Assembly: GCF_024166365.1 (NCBI RefSeq)
Contig: NC_064822.1
Location: 104,094,823 to 104,158,822 of the forward strand
From: Elephas maximus indicus
Taxonomy: Eukaryota > Chordata > Mammalia > Proboscidea > Elephantidae
Reading direction: 5' to 3'
Length of the DNA stretch: 64,000 bases
A program made the translations under genes and the position numbers. Of this stretch, positions 12,205 through 22,984 are shown in pieces (positions within the stretch are counted from its first letter, which is position 1; the number at the start of each line of letters is the position of its first letter). The notes below the pieces were generated by a model. It was given only the letters and a program-made list of their open reading frames with translations. It had not been told where the DNA came from and did not search any database.

Positions 12205-12690
12205 TAAATGCAGCTGTCTTAGTCATCTAGTGCTATAACCGAAATACCACAAGTATTTAACAAAGAGAAATTTATTTCTTCACAGTAAAGTAGGCTTAAT
12301 GTCCAAATTCAGGGCATCAGCTCCAGGGGAAGGCTTTCTCTCTCTGTCAGCCTTCTCACCAATCTTCCCCCTGGACTAGAAGCTTCTCTACACAGGAGCC
12401 CCGTATCCAAACCACGCGCTCTGCTCCAGGCACTGCTTTCTGGTATGAGGTCCCCCTGTGCTCCGTCTCTGTGCTGGTTTCTCTCTTTTATATCTCAAGA
12501 GATTGCCTCAAGATACAATCCAATCTTATAGATTGAGTCCCACCTCACTAATACAACTGCCAGTCATCTTCCCTCATTAATATCATAGAGGCAGGATTTA
12601 CAACATATAGAAAAATCACACAATACCAGGAATCACGGCCCAGCCAAACTGACACACATTTTTGGGGCGACATAATTCAATCCACAACAG
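12205..12690 (-). mobile_element. MaLR/MLT1-type LTR-like repeat, minus strand
   Basis: The complement of the 4.0 kb repeat: begins 'cttagtcatctagtgctat' and ends 'attcaatccacaacag'. Confidence 0.65.
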
Positions 12691-12916
12691 CAGGCCTGCT
12701 ACTGCCTATCTCCCTTGTGTCAGAAAGTAGGGACCAAAGGTAGAATTCCCAATTATACAAGTAATACGGAATCTCTGAAGATGTGGGCAGAATATCAGAA
12801 CTGCCTTACTAACACAAGCTCATAGTCAAACCACCAAAATTATCTCTAACAATGGTCTAGGAAAAGCATCTCTAGTGCCTGTCATAGTGCCTGGACCAAC
12901 AAGTATTTGTTGGAGT

Positions 12917-12991
12917 GATGAAGGGATAGAAGAAAGAAAGGAAGGAGAGGGGAGAAAGGTGAGGAGAGAAGAAAGGGGGAAAGGAAGGAAA
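12917..12991 (+). repeat. Polypurine (GA-rich) tract
   Basis: About 75 bases almost free of pyrimidines on the plus strand. Low-complexity microsatellite-like DNA. Confidence 0.7.
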
Positions 12992-13395
12992 GTTGCTCTA
13001 AAGGTTAAATCTCTAAAAGTTAACTATATCATATAAAGCAGTGCTTCCAAACATTAATGTGCATATGAATCAACTGAGAATCTGATTAAAATGTAGATTC
13101 TTATTCAGTATGTCTGGACCAATCAGCAACATCATGATAAATGGAGAAAATATTGAAGTCGTCAAGCATTTTATTTTACTTGGATCCACAATCAACATCC
13201 ATGGAAGCAGCAGTCGAGAAATCAAATGACATATTGCACTGGGCAAATCTGCTGCAAAAGACCTCTTTAAAGTGTCCAAAAGCAAAGAGGTCACTCTGAA
13301 GACTAAGGTGTACCTGACTGAAGCCTTGGTATTTTCAATCGCCCCACATGCATGCGAAAGCTGGACAATGAATAAGGAAGACCTAAGAAGAACTG

Positions 13396-13517
13396 GTCAG
13401 CAGTTTGAATTCCCCAGGCGCTCCTTGGAAACTCTATGGGGCAGTTCCACTCTGTCCTATAGGGTCACTATGAGTCGAAATCGACTCGACGGTGCTGGGT
13501 TGGGTTTGGGTTTGGTT
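13396..13517 (+). mobile_element. 5'-truncated SINE inside the RTE fragment
   Basis: Ends with 'tgagtcgaaatcgactcgac' and a GGGTTTGG-rich tail. Perfect 11-base duplication aagaagaactg at 13,385-13,395 and 13,518-13,528. Confidence 0.9.
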
Positions 13518-13771
13518 AAGAAGAACTGATGTCTTTGAATTATGGTATCGGTGAAGAATATTGAATATACTATGGACTGCCAAAAGAATAAACAAATCTG
13601 TCTTGGAAGAAGTACAGCCAGGCTGCTCTTTAGAAGCAAGGATGGCAAGACTTCATCTCATGTATTTTGAACATATTCCTGGAGAAGGACATCGTGCTTG
13701 GTAAAGTAAAGGGTCAGCAAAAAAAAAAAGATCCTCAACAAGATGAATTTACACAGTGGCTGCAACGATGG

Positions 13772-14098
13772 TGAAGGCTAAACAGGCTTTACAAGGCTAA
13801 ATAAGAGCGCCCTCACATGGTTCGCTAGTTCACTACAGTTTGCTAAGTCATCCTTATGTAAGTCCCTGGCTTGTAGCCACTATTGTCCACTACCTCTATA
13901 AAATTTATTCCCTCCCACTGCAGGGTATGAAGATCTGCTTTGGTCCTGTGGCCACCCAGGACTTGCCTCACTCAGTATGTAAGTCTCCCTGATAAATTCC
14001 TTCACCACTACACATTTGTTGCCCGCCTCTTTCTTTTGTCTCTTGGTGCCCTCCATTTTCAGGGACAAATTTCAAACTACGGGTCCATGCCCAGACAC
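13772..14098 (+). mobile_element. Solo LTR inserted in the RTE fragment
   Basis: A 327-base insertion interrupts RTE text that reads 'gcaacgatggg' then 'ctcaagcatcgc'. It begins TG and ends near CA. The flanking four-base copies are atgg at 13,768-13,771 and 14,099-14,102. It carries a TATA-like ctataaaattt near 13,896 and an ATAAA-like signal near 13,991. No internal viral genes remain. The retroviral family is not identified. Confidence 0.65.
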
Positions 14099-14330
14099 AT
14101 GGGCTCAAGCATCGCAACGATTGTGACAATGGTACAGGACCAGGCAGTGTTTCATTCTGTTGTTTGTAGGGTTGATATGAGTCACAACTGACTCTACAGT
14201 ACCTAACAGGTCTGGATTGGGGTCTGGGATTCTGCATTTCTAACAAGCTTCTAGGTGATGCCCAGTGTTGCTCATCCATGGACCACATTTCTAGTAGCAA
14301 GGATCTAAATAATTCCGGACACCACAATAT

Positions 14331-15090
14331 GTGGTATGTAATATTAGAAGAATATTTCTAAGCCCGTCTTCAAATTTTCATTATGAGCCACATCTCAGGA
14401 TTACACATTTTGTAATTTTTACTTTGCCTCTTGTGGGGCCAAATAATGAGGACTTTTATGAATGGATCCAATAAGTAACACATTTCCCCACCCAAATTTA
14501 GAACTGAAAAGCAATCGATACAACAATTTGTGTTACTTTTTTGGATGATAAGTTAATATTGGAGAATGTAGATTATATCTGTGGGCAAGTGGGCTTTATT
14601 ATACAGAATCCCAGTCACAGGAAATGCTAAACCTCCTCAGGTTTTCTCAGATGGAGGCTTCTGCCTGTACAGCTTGCAGAATGCATGTCCTCTGCAGGCA
14701 GACTCATTTCCAAGGAGCGAGGGGTCATGAGGGAAGGGGCTATATACTATGACTGTCCTCTATCCCAAACTCACCAACCTAATAAGTCTGTTCTGCCCCG
14801 CCCCCCATCGGGGGAGTAAATGAGACACTAGAGATAGACCAAGGTTGTTTTTTCTAATGGAGCTCTCACCACATGGAAGGCAATATCAGAAGGGTTGAAG
14901 AAGTGTTCTCTTGCAATACATCTAGAAAACTTAGAGTCAAGTAGGGATGAACCCAGCAATTATGCAATTCTCGAGGAATATATTTCTGTATATGAACTCT
15001 TCTCCTGGTTTAATTTTTATCGTTTTTCCTTAAGCCCTATATCTTTAGTTACTTCTTTTTTCTATGCATTGAATTAATAAAAAATAATAC
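14331..15090. other. Intergenic stretch, nothing recognised
   Basis: No coding signature. A short C/G-rich run lies near 14,796-14,813. Confidence 0.4.
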
Positions 15091-15094
15091 TTAA

Positions 15095-15270
15095 CATTTA
15101 TTGAGTTCTTGCTGTGTTCTATAGTTCATTTAATTCTCCAACCTTCCCATAAAGACTATTATTAAATCCACTCTAAGTGAGGAAACTGAAGCTTGTTATG
15201 TTAGGTAACTTGCCTCAAATCACACAACAAATAGTTGTCAGGGCAGAAATACTAACCTTGGTCTGTCTGG
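15095..15270 (-). mobile_element. MIR SINE, minus strand
   Basis: Reverse-complement MIR order: 'aacatttattgagttcttgc', then 'gtgaggaaactgaagc', then 'aacttgcctcaaatcacac'. Confidence 0.75.
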
Positions 15271-15514
15271 TCCCATTTTCAATCATTATTATTATTTTTA
15301 TTTATTAGTGCCTTTATAATGTAACAGATGAATTTATGAAAACCACCACAAATCCACTTTTGAAATGAAGAATTGATTAAAGAAAGACATATAAGGGAAG
15401 GAAAGGAGAGAAAGAACTAGAGAGAGAAAATAGACGCAGCCCATAATGTCACTAACATCCTGGGAAACCATATCTACTACCAATTATCATCATAGCCCAA
15501 CCCACTTCCAAAAG

Positions 15515-15725
15515 CCAGATACCAAAACATTTATTGTCAAGTCGATTCCAACTCACAGCAACCCCTTGCGTTACAGAGTAGAACTGTTCCACAGGGTTTT
15601 CTTGGCTGTAATCATTACAGAAGCAGATCACTAGGGCTTTCTTCCACAGTGCCACTGTGTGGGTTCAAACTGCCAACTTTTAGTTTAGTAGTCAAGTGCA
15701 GGCTGTTTGCACTAAGCAGGGACCT
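15515..15725 (-). mobile_element. tRNA-derived SINE, variant, minus strand
   Basis: Begins with the complement of the RTE-like tail ('attgtcaagtcgattccaac') and runs through 'gggttcaaactgccaac' to 'gcactaagcaggg'. Confidence 0.7.
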
Positions 15726-15789
15726 AACCCACTTCCAGGCCTATCTAAATTCCTTACCAGCGTTTTAGAGCTGGAAGGGATTTTTAATA

Positions 15790-15935
15790 ATGATAGCTAA
15801 CATTTACTGAGGCACAGTTAGTTATCCTGCCCAAATTCATGTGACTAGTAAGTGACAGAGCTGGGATTCAAAACCAGGTAATGTGGTTCTAGAGTCCATA
15901 CTCTCAACATCCCACCACACCACTTTTTAGCACTT
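15790..15935 (-). mobile_element. MIR SINE, minus strand
   Basis: 'gctaacatttactgaggc' followed by 'agtgacagagctgggattc'. Confidence 0.7.
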
Positions 15936-16445
15936 CTACTCCAAAGCTCACTTTTCATATGGGAGTATTAAGGCCTTGACTTGCCCGAAGACATCCAGTT
16001 AAGGTGCAGCAGAAACTTTCTTGGATTTGTTCTAAAAAAAAAAATTTTTTTTTTAATTTCAAAGGCTTTTCTCCAGATAAAAAACAGAATTTTGTTTAAA
16101 CCATTTGAATCCTCAACTATAAATCCATTCGACTGAGACTCTAATAGAGATGTGGCCTTTATCTCCACACAGCATTATCTTTCTCAAAAAAAGAAAAACC
16201 TTTAATCATTTCAATCGCCCTCATCTGGACTATCTTCTGCTTCTCTGCAACTTTCTATGGTTACAGGCAGCGTAGTTGCCTGCTGCGTTGGGATGAGCTA
16301 TGGTTTGTTCGGGAGGATGCCTACATTTTCTCTTTGGTTTCCTCCTAATTAATACCCAGGACATTCCATTTGTTCTTCATTGTTTTAGTTTAGTATATGT
16401 TTGGGTTTGTTTTTGTTTTGTTTCGTTTTTCATATTTTGTTTTGT
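15936..16445. other. Intergenic stretch, nothing recognised
   Basis: Includes an A/T homopolymer junction near 16,035-16,058. No gene. Confidence 0.35.
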
Positions 16446-16522
16446 TTTTGTTTTGATTGGTTTGGTTTGGTTTGGTTTGGTTCGGTTCGGTTCGGTTTGG
16501 TTTGGTTTGGTTTGGTTTGGGC
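16446..16522 (+). repeat. Pentanucleotide (GGTTT)n repeat
   Basis: Tandem GGTTT units with three central GGTTC units, about 70 bases. Open frames in both orientations across it are artefacts of the repeat. Confidence 0.9.
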
Positions 16523-16825
16523 AAGACAAGGGGTTGCCTGTATCTACATATTATGCTTGAGAGAACAGAAAGATGATTCTTACCTCTCCCCAAGTTATAA
16601 AAAGCAACTTAAAGCCCATCTTCCTACAAACACAAATTGTGTAATTTCTCTCCGTATTTGAACAACCCAAGCTTGTTAATCACTTATCTGTAGTCTCACA
16701 CAGTCATGTCAGCTATTCCTATAATTTCTTCTTTATTGGGTTAATTTCATTTCCCCCAAAAAGGTTCAAAATTTTCTTGAAACATAGAGATTTTGCTGTA
16801 TTTTTGCATTCAACTACAGACCCAT

Positions 16826-19800
16826 GTTGTTGTTGTTGTTAGGTGCTGTCCAGCGACCCTATGTACCACAGAAAGAAACACTGCCCAGTCCTACACCATG
16901 CTCGGAATCCTTGTTATGCTTAAGCCCATTGTTGCAGCCACTATGTCAACCCATCTCATTGAGGGTCTTTCTCTTTTTGGCTGACCCTGTACTTTACCAA
17001 GCATGATGTCCTTCTCCAGGCACTGATCCCTCCTGACAACATGTCCAAAGTAAGTAAGACAAAAGTCTCACCGTCCTTGCTTCTAAGGTGCATTCTGGTT
17101 GTACTTCTTCCAAGACAGATGTATTCATTCTTTTGGCAGTCCATGGTATATTCAATATTGTTCGCCAACACCACAATTCAAAGGTGTCAATTCTTCTTCA
17201 GTCTTCCTTATTCATTATCCAGCTTTCGCATGCATATAATGCGATTCAAAATACCACGGTTTGGGTCAGGCACACCTTAGTCTTCATCTTTGCTCTCCAA
17301 CACTTTAAAGAAGTCCTTTGCAGCAGGTTTGCCTAATGCAATGCATCTTTTGATTTCTTGACTGCTGCTTCATGGGTGTTGATTGTGGATTCAAGTAAAA
17401 TGAAATTCTTGACAACTTCAATCTTTTCCCCGTTTATCATGATGTTACTTACCAGTCCAGTTCTAAGGATTTTTGTTTTCTTTATGTTGAGGTATAATCC
17501 ATACTGAAGGCTGTGGTCTTTAATCTTCATCAGGAAGTGCTTCAAGTCCTCTCACTTTCAGCAAGCAAGGTTGTGTCATCTGCATAATGCAGGTTGTTAA
17601 TGAGTCTTCCTCCAATCCTGATGCCCCATTCTTCTTCATACAGTCCAGCTTCTCAGATTATTTGTTCAGAATACAGATTGAATAGGTACGGTGAAACGAT
17701 ACAACCCTGATGCACACATTTTCTGACTTTAAACCACCCAGTATCCCTTTGTTCTGTCCGAACAACTGCCTCTTGATCTATGTACAGGTTCCTCGTGAGC
17801 ACAATTAAGTGTTCTGGAATTCCCATTCTTTGCAATGTTACCCATAATTTATGATCCACACAGTCAAATGCCTTCGCATAGTCAATAAAACACAGGTAAG
17901 CATCCTTCTGGTATTCTCTGCTTTCAGCCAGGACCCATCTGACATCAGCAATGATATCCCTGGTTCCACGTTCTTTTCTGAATCTGGCCTGAATTTCTGG
18001 CTATTCCTTGTCAATATACTGCTGCAGCCACTTTTGAATGATTTTCAGCAAAATTTTGCTTGTGTGTCATATTAATGATATTGTTCGATATTTTTCTCAT
18101 TCAGTCAAATCACCTTTCTTGGGAATAGGCATAAATATGGGTCTCTTCCAGTCAGATGGCCGGGTAGCTGTCTTCCAAATTTCTTGGCCTAGACAAGTGA
18201 GCACTTCCAGGGCTGCATCCATTTGTTGAAACATCTCAATTGATATTCCGTCAATTCCTGAAGCCTTGTTTTGCACCAATGCCTTCAGTGCAGCTTGGAC
18301 TTCTTCCTTCAGTACCATCGGTTCCTGATCATATGCTACCTCTTGAAATGTTTGAACGTCGACCAATTCTTTTTGGTAAAATGACTCTGTATTCCTTCCA
18401 TGTTCTTTTGATGCTTCCTGCATCGTTTAGTATTTTCCCCATAGAATTCTTCACTATTGCAACTCAAGGCTTGAATTTTTTCTTCAGTTCTTTTGGCTTG
18501 AGAAACGCCGAGCATGTTCTTTGTTCCCTTTTGGTTTTCTATCTCCAGGTCTTCGCACAAGTCATTATAATACTTTACTTTGTCTTCTCAAGCCGCCCTT
18601 TGAAATCTTCTGTACGGTTCTTTTACTTCATCATTTCTTCCTTTTGCTTTAGCTGCTTGATATGCCAGGGCAAGTTTCAGAGTCTCTTCTGACATCCATC
18701 TTGGTCTTTTCTTTCTTTTCTGTCTTTTTAATGACCTCTTCCTTTCTTCATGGTTGATGTTCTTGATGTCATTCCACAACTCATCTGGTCTTCGGTCATT
18801 AGTGTTCAACTCTTCAATCTATTCTCGAGATAGTCTCTAAATTCAGGTGGGATATACTCAAGGTCGTACTTTGGATCTCATGGACTTGTTCTAATTTTCT
18901 TCACTTTCAACTTGAACTTGCATGTGAGCAATTGACGGACTGTTCTGCAGTCAGCCCCTGGCCTTGTTCTGACTGATGATAGGGAGCTTTTCCATTGTCT
19001 CTTTCTACAGATATAGTTGATTTGATTCCTGTGTATTCGATCTGGCAAGGTCCACATGTATAGTCGAAGTTTATGTTAGTGAGAAAAGATATTTGCAATG
19101 AAGAAGTCATTGGTCTTGCTAAAAATTCTATCATGTGATCTCCAGCATTTTTTCTATCACCAAGGCCATATTTTCCAACTACCGATCCTTCTTTGTTTCC
19201 AGCTTTCACATTCCAATCACCAGTAAATTATCAGTGCATTCTGATCGCATGTTCAATCAATTTCAGACTACAGAAGCTGGTAAAAATCTTCAATTTCTTC
19301 ATCTTTGGCCTTAGTGGTTGGTGTGTAAATTTGGATAATAGTTGTGTTAACTGGTCTTCCTTGTAGGCATATGGATATTATCCTATCACTGACAGTGTTG
19401 TACTTCAGCATAGAGCTTGAAATGTTCTTTTTGACGATGAATCCAACACCATTCCTCTTCAAGCTGTCATTCCCAGCATAGTAGACCATATCATTGTTCC
19501 ATTCAAAATGGCCAACACCAGCCCATTTCAGCTTGCTAATGCCTAGGATATCGATGTTTATGTGTTTCATTTCATTTCCGAAGATTTCCAAATTTCCTAG
19601 ATTCATACTTCGTACATTCCACATTCCAATTACTAATGAATGTTTGCAACTGTTTCTTCTCATTTTGAGTAATGCGTCTGTCAGTTTGTCGCACTGTGGG
19701 GACTTGCATGTTGCTGTGATGCAGGGTCATGCATGTCAGACAAGTTTCAGCTCAGCTTCCAGACTAAGACAGACTAGGAAGAAGGGCCCAGCAGTCTACT

Positions 19801-19885
19801 TCTGAAAAGAATTAGCCAGTGAAAATAGCAGTGGAACATTGTCTGATACAGTGCTGGAAGATGAGTCTCCCAGGTTGGAAGGCAC
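16826..19885 (-). mobile_element. RTE (BovB-like) LINE with inverted 5' end
   Basis: On the minus strand the 3' end is the (GTT)n seen at 16,826-16,841. Coding remnants include reverse transcriptase (17,333-17,859, with intact YADD at 17,575-17,586), a middle segment (18,097-18,423) and the endonuclease start (19,268-19,663, 'IGMWNVRSMNLGNLEIFG'). Frames are interrupted, so it is dead. From about 19,676 to 19,885 the element's 5' leader runs in plus orientation, opposite to the rest. The whole is flanked by acagacccat (16,816-16,825) and acagaccccat (19,884-19,894). Confidence 0.88.
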
Positions 19886-20069
19886 AGACCCCATATTTAA
19901 GTGAAGTATTGACTATCTAGCCTGGAAGTAAGAGATGAAGAAATTCTTATCAGACAAGAAATGGTGGCTAGAAATAAAAACACAGTAGGAGTAGGGGTTA
20001 TCTTTAGGGACATGAAGATCTGTGTTGTTGCAGATACTCTGTCTAGTGTGATCTCTGGACTCAGCCTGC

Positions 20070-20495
20070 CTTGGTTCAAACTCCAACTCCACCATTTCCT
20101 AGCTATCTGACTTACAGAAAGTTAATTAACCCTTAGTGAATTCTGTTTCTCATCCATAACTGTATTTGTATACATCAGTATACAAAATTGTAGACATTAG
20201 TATACAAAAATATACATCAGTTGCCCTTCATAGGGTTGGTATGGGGGTTGAATGGCTTAAAAACAGGCAATGTACTTAATACTTTTTCTGACACATACCC
20301 ATTATAACCGTTGCCATCGAGTCAATTCCAACTCATAGAGACCCTACAGGACAGAGTAAAACTACCCCATACAGTTTCCGAGGAGTGCCTGGTGGATTCG
20401 AACTGCCGACCTTTTGGTTAGCAGCCAAGCTCTTAACCACTGCACCACCAGGTATGACACATAGTAAGCACTTAATAACTATTATTATGCAGGAG
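20070..20495 (+). mobile_element. MIR SINE interrupted by a SINE
   Basis: MIR text ('ggttcaaactccaactcc', then 'catagggttggtatggggg') resumes after the insertion with 'gtaagcacttaataactatt'. Confidence 0.7.
20297..20454 (-). mobile_element. tRNA-derived SINE inside a MIR
   Basis: Minus-strand copy flanked by tgacacat at 20,289-20,296 and 20,455-20,462. Confidence 0.85.
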
Positions 20496-21541
20496 AGAGA
20501 TTAAACTTGTACCTTGTGGTCTGAGACCCATAGAGAGGGGATCTAAAAGAGGTAGACTCTAGCTCAACATAAAAAATAAGTTTTAGTAATCAATGCCATA
20601 CCTGGCACTCAGTATGTAACCAGTAAATATTGAAAGAATAGGCAAGAAAAAATAATGAATAGATATTTCAGAGAATGGAATGGTGGGCCTCAGGAGGACA
20701 TAAGTTTCTCATCACTGGATTATCTCAACAGATGTTTGATGACAACTTATAACAGATATTAGTGAAAATTCAAATATAGTTGGTAGGGTGGATCTATGAT
20801 ATGACTTCCCTCCATCTTTCCCCTACCCTTTTATCGCTGTCAAAAAAGAGGCCAGATCTTCTAGGTTTTCTTAGGATTATTCTACTAGTGTCACAAGGGA
20901 ATTAGAGGGAGCCTGTAGAAAAGAAGATAAGGCAATGACAATGGTGCAAGAAGCATTGAGAATCTCAGTCATCCATCTTATTAATGACAGCGCATTAACA
21001 ATTTCAATTTCCCTTGAATTTCTCCATTTCTCTCCATTCCAAATCAACTTTTTTTTTTTTTTTTATCAATCCCAAGGTTGGTTTTTCTGGACTTCCTTCC
21101 TAAGATTTATCCTTTACCACCTCTCTGCCCCTTCTGTTGCATATGCCTGGTGATACAGGGCAAAAGTGAATGTTTATGACAAGACTGGATATTTGGCTGG
21201 GAGATGAGGCTGAAAAGGTAGACTGGGAAACAGACTGTGAAGTGATTGATTGGTTGGCTGATTGGTGCTTGGGCATTCCCAATGCATTTATTTAATAAAT
21301 TTTATTGTACACTTACTATGGGCTATTATTGCTTAGTACTGGGAATACATAATAGAATATATATGACCTCATACATGGAGGATCTCATAGTCTCTTTATC
21401 TCGGTCCTAAATGGGCTTTCATTGCTGGCAACTCTAGTTGAGCACAAGCATGCCCTCTTCTTCCCATGGATTATCAAGTGGCCTCTCATCATAGAGCACT
21501 CTCCCTTTTCTATCCATTACATTTTCCTCTCACTGACACAG
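20496..21541. other. Intergenic stretch upstream of the lysozyme relic
   Basis: No named repeat. A missing lysozyme exon 1 would be expected here. The only weak candidate is about 21,115-21,200, where a hydrophobic stretch is followed by Gly-Lys in one frame and Ala-Lys-Val in another, but both are broken and I do not call it. Confidence 0.35.
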
Positions 21542-22984
21542 GGGTCTGCATGGCTTGGTATAGGAATAACTTCAACAACAGGCTTTAATGGAGGAAATAT
21601 CAATAGCAGTAGAGACTATGGGATATTCCAGCTGAACAGGTGATGGTGCAAAGACAACAGACATTCCTCAGAAAATGCCTGTAACATAATGTGCAACAGT
21701 AAGGTCTCTATTCCCTCTGATGGCTGGGTGAAATGAGGGTGGGTAACATAGGTGCAAAACTGAATGTCCTGCTCCCTAACACCTGATTCTCAGCCTGTGC
21801 TGAGAAAGCTGGGTATAGGAAATAAAATGGTGCTGTACAAGTCTCACCCTAAAATGAGATTCTCCCGCTGCAAAGGAGGAAGACAGACACACTGGCCCCT
21901 AAGACTCCTGAATCCCCAAAGCCTATTTCATCCTCCTCACCTTCATGGGTCTCCATCCCTTAAGCCATGTTATTCCTATCCCTAGTACATGCACCACTGC
22001 ACCACCATTTCACATACCCACACACAGCACTATGGACACACTGTGCACTTTCCTGAAAACAAAGGCTCTCTCTGGTCTACCAGGTATTGACTACCTTCTG
22101 GAAGGGCCAGTGACCAGAGACAAATTCTAAGCAAAGGCAAAAAAAAAAAACTTAGGCACAATGGAAGGTAAACCCAGAGAAGGGCTCCAGAGATAAAAGA
22201 TTTCTAAATCCCAGGACTATTTCCTCTGGGAACTCCCCTCAAAATATGACCAATTATTGAAAACAGGAAAAAGGATTTTTTCCTCCCCACTCATCCACTT
22301 TTCAGAATTTATGGATGATGGCACTGATAATGGCATCTGCTGTGCCAAGAGTGTTGTGAACGATCCTAATGGGATGCTTGCCTGGTAAAGTGAACATGAG
22401 GGCAGAGACTAGGCACTCTGTCAGGGGCGAGCCCAGACAGTACCTGGAATGCTGACGTAAGCAACATCTATGCTGTAAGGATTTTCCCTGGGATTGGGAG
22501 AGGCTGAGACTATTCTCCTGAGGTGAAAATGAGGCACAGTACATTGTGATGCCTTCATCACAATAGGAAGAGGGACACTACCTCCACTCCAAAAATATTT
22601 AACTTATTATCTCAAAAGTGACATCTCTTGGCAAAATGGACTCAATAGGAACAAGGGACTGGGTTCTAGTCTTTTTTTTTTTTTTTTAAATCAGTTTGTG
22701 TGATTTTATTTCCTTTAAAAAAAAAAAAAAAAGACTAGAACCCAGTCCCTCGAGGAACTAAAGCACCCACACGTGTCCTGGATAGGCAAGCCCTCCCTAT
22801 CCGAGACTCTCCTACAGCAATAAACTGACTCCAGCCAGAAAGCCCAACATCTCCTCTCATCCAAGCTCCTTAAACACCTCTGCCCCTGTCTCTGATCTAC
22901 GCTTTCTCTATCCTTAGGGCAGCCTGGGTAAAACACTGCAAAGATTTGGATTTGTCCAAACATTTGGCTGGTTGTAAGCTGTGA
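21542..22984 (+). pseudogene. Calcium-binding-type lysozyme C pseudogene (exons 2-4)
   Basis: Three exons with lysozyme-family phases are seen. Exon 2 is 21,542-21,698 (acceptor AG at 21,540-21,541, donor GTAAGG at 21,699). Exon 3 is 22,306-22,384, 79 bp, the size of human LYZ exon 3. Exon 4 is 22,918-22,984, ending in TGA. Exon 2 reads VCMAWYRNNFNNR, then after a shift FNGGNINSSRDYGIFQLNR, a TGA, and WCKDNRHSSENACNIMC. Exon 3 reads KFMDDGTDNGICCAKSVV; exon 4 reads WVKHCKDLDLSKHLAGCKL. Best recalled match is the calcium-binding milk lysozyme of horse, better than conventional LYZ or alpha-lactalbumin. Damage: a net frame change after the Arg codon near 21,583, a TGA in place of a conserved Trp at 21,642-21,644, catalytic Glu35 replaced by Arg, calcium ligands Asp87/Asp88 replaced by Asn/Gly, and no convincing exon 1. 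It lies in the LALBA neighbourhood, as expected for this paralogue. Confidence 0.88.
22655..22749. repeat. Perfect inverted repeat, 36-base arms
   Basis: Arms are 22,655-22,690 and 22,714-22,749, exact complements: 17 bases of mixed sequence (GGGACTGGGTTCTAGTC), then T16 and AAA, mirrored by TTT, A16 and the complement. The loop is 23 bases. It lies in intron 3 of the lysozyme relic. Confidence 0.95.

Larger units (their letters stand above)
13119..14210 (+). mobile_element. 5'-truncated RTE fragment with target-site duplication
   Basis: Matches the 3' part of the 5.2-8.4 kb RTE from 'ccaatcagcaacatcatg' onward. It is flanked by gtctgga at 13,112-13,118 and 14,211-14,217. It is itself split by a SINE and by an LTR. 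Confidence 0.8.
13035..14330 (+). mobile_element. MER5-type transposon split by an RTE insertion
   Basis: The left half (13,040-13,118, 'atgaatcaactgagaatctg') and right half (14,211-14,330, 'tctgcatttctaacaagc', then 'ggaccacatttctagtagc') join into one MER5 element around the RTE fragment. Confidence 0.7.

Noticed and set aside
16300-16660. Overlapping open frames on both strands
   Set aside because: They are produced by the (GGTTT)n tandem repeat and T-rich flanks.
22080-22130. GIDYLLEGP peptide resembling alpha-lactalbumin GIDYWL
   Set aside because: It sits inside intron 2 of the lysozyme relic without matching splice sites or further similarity.
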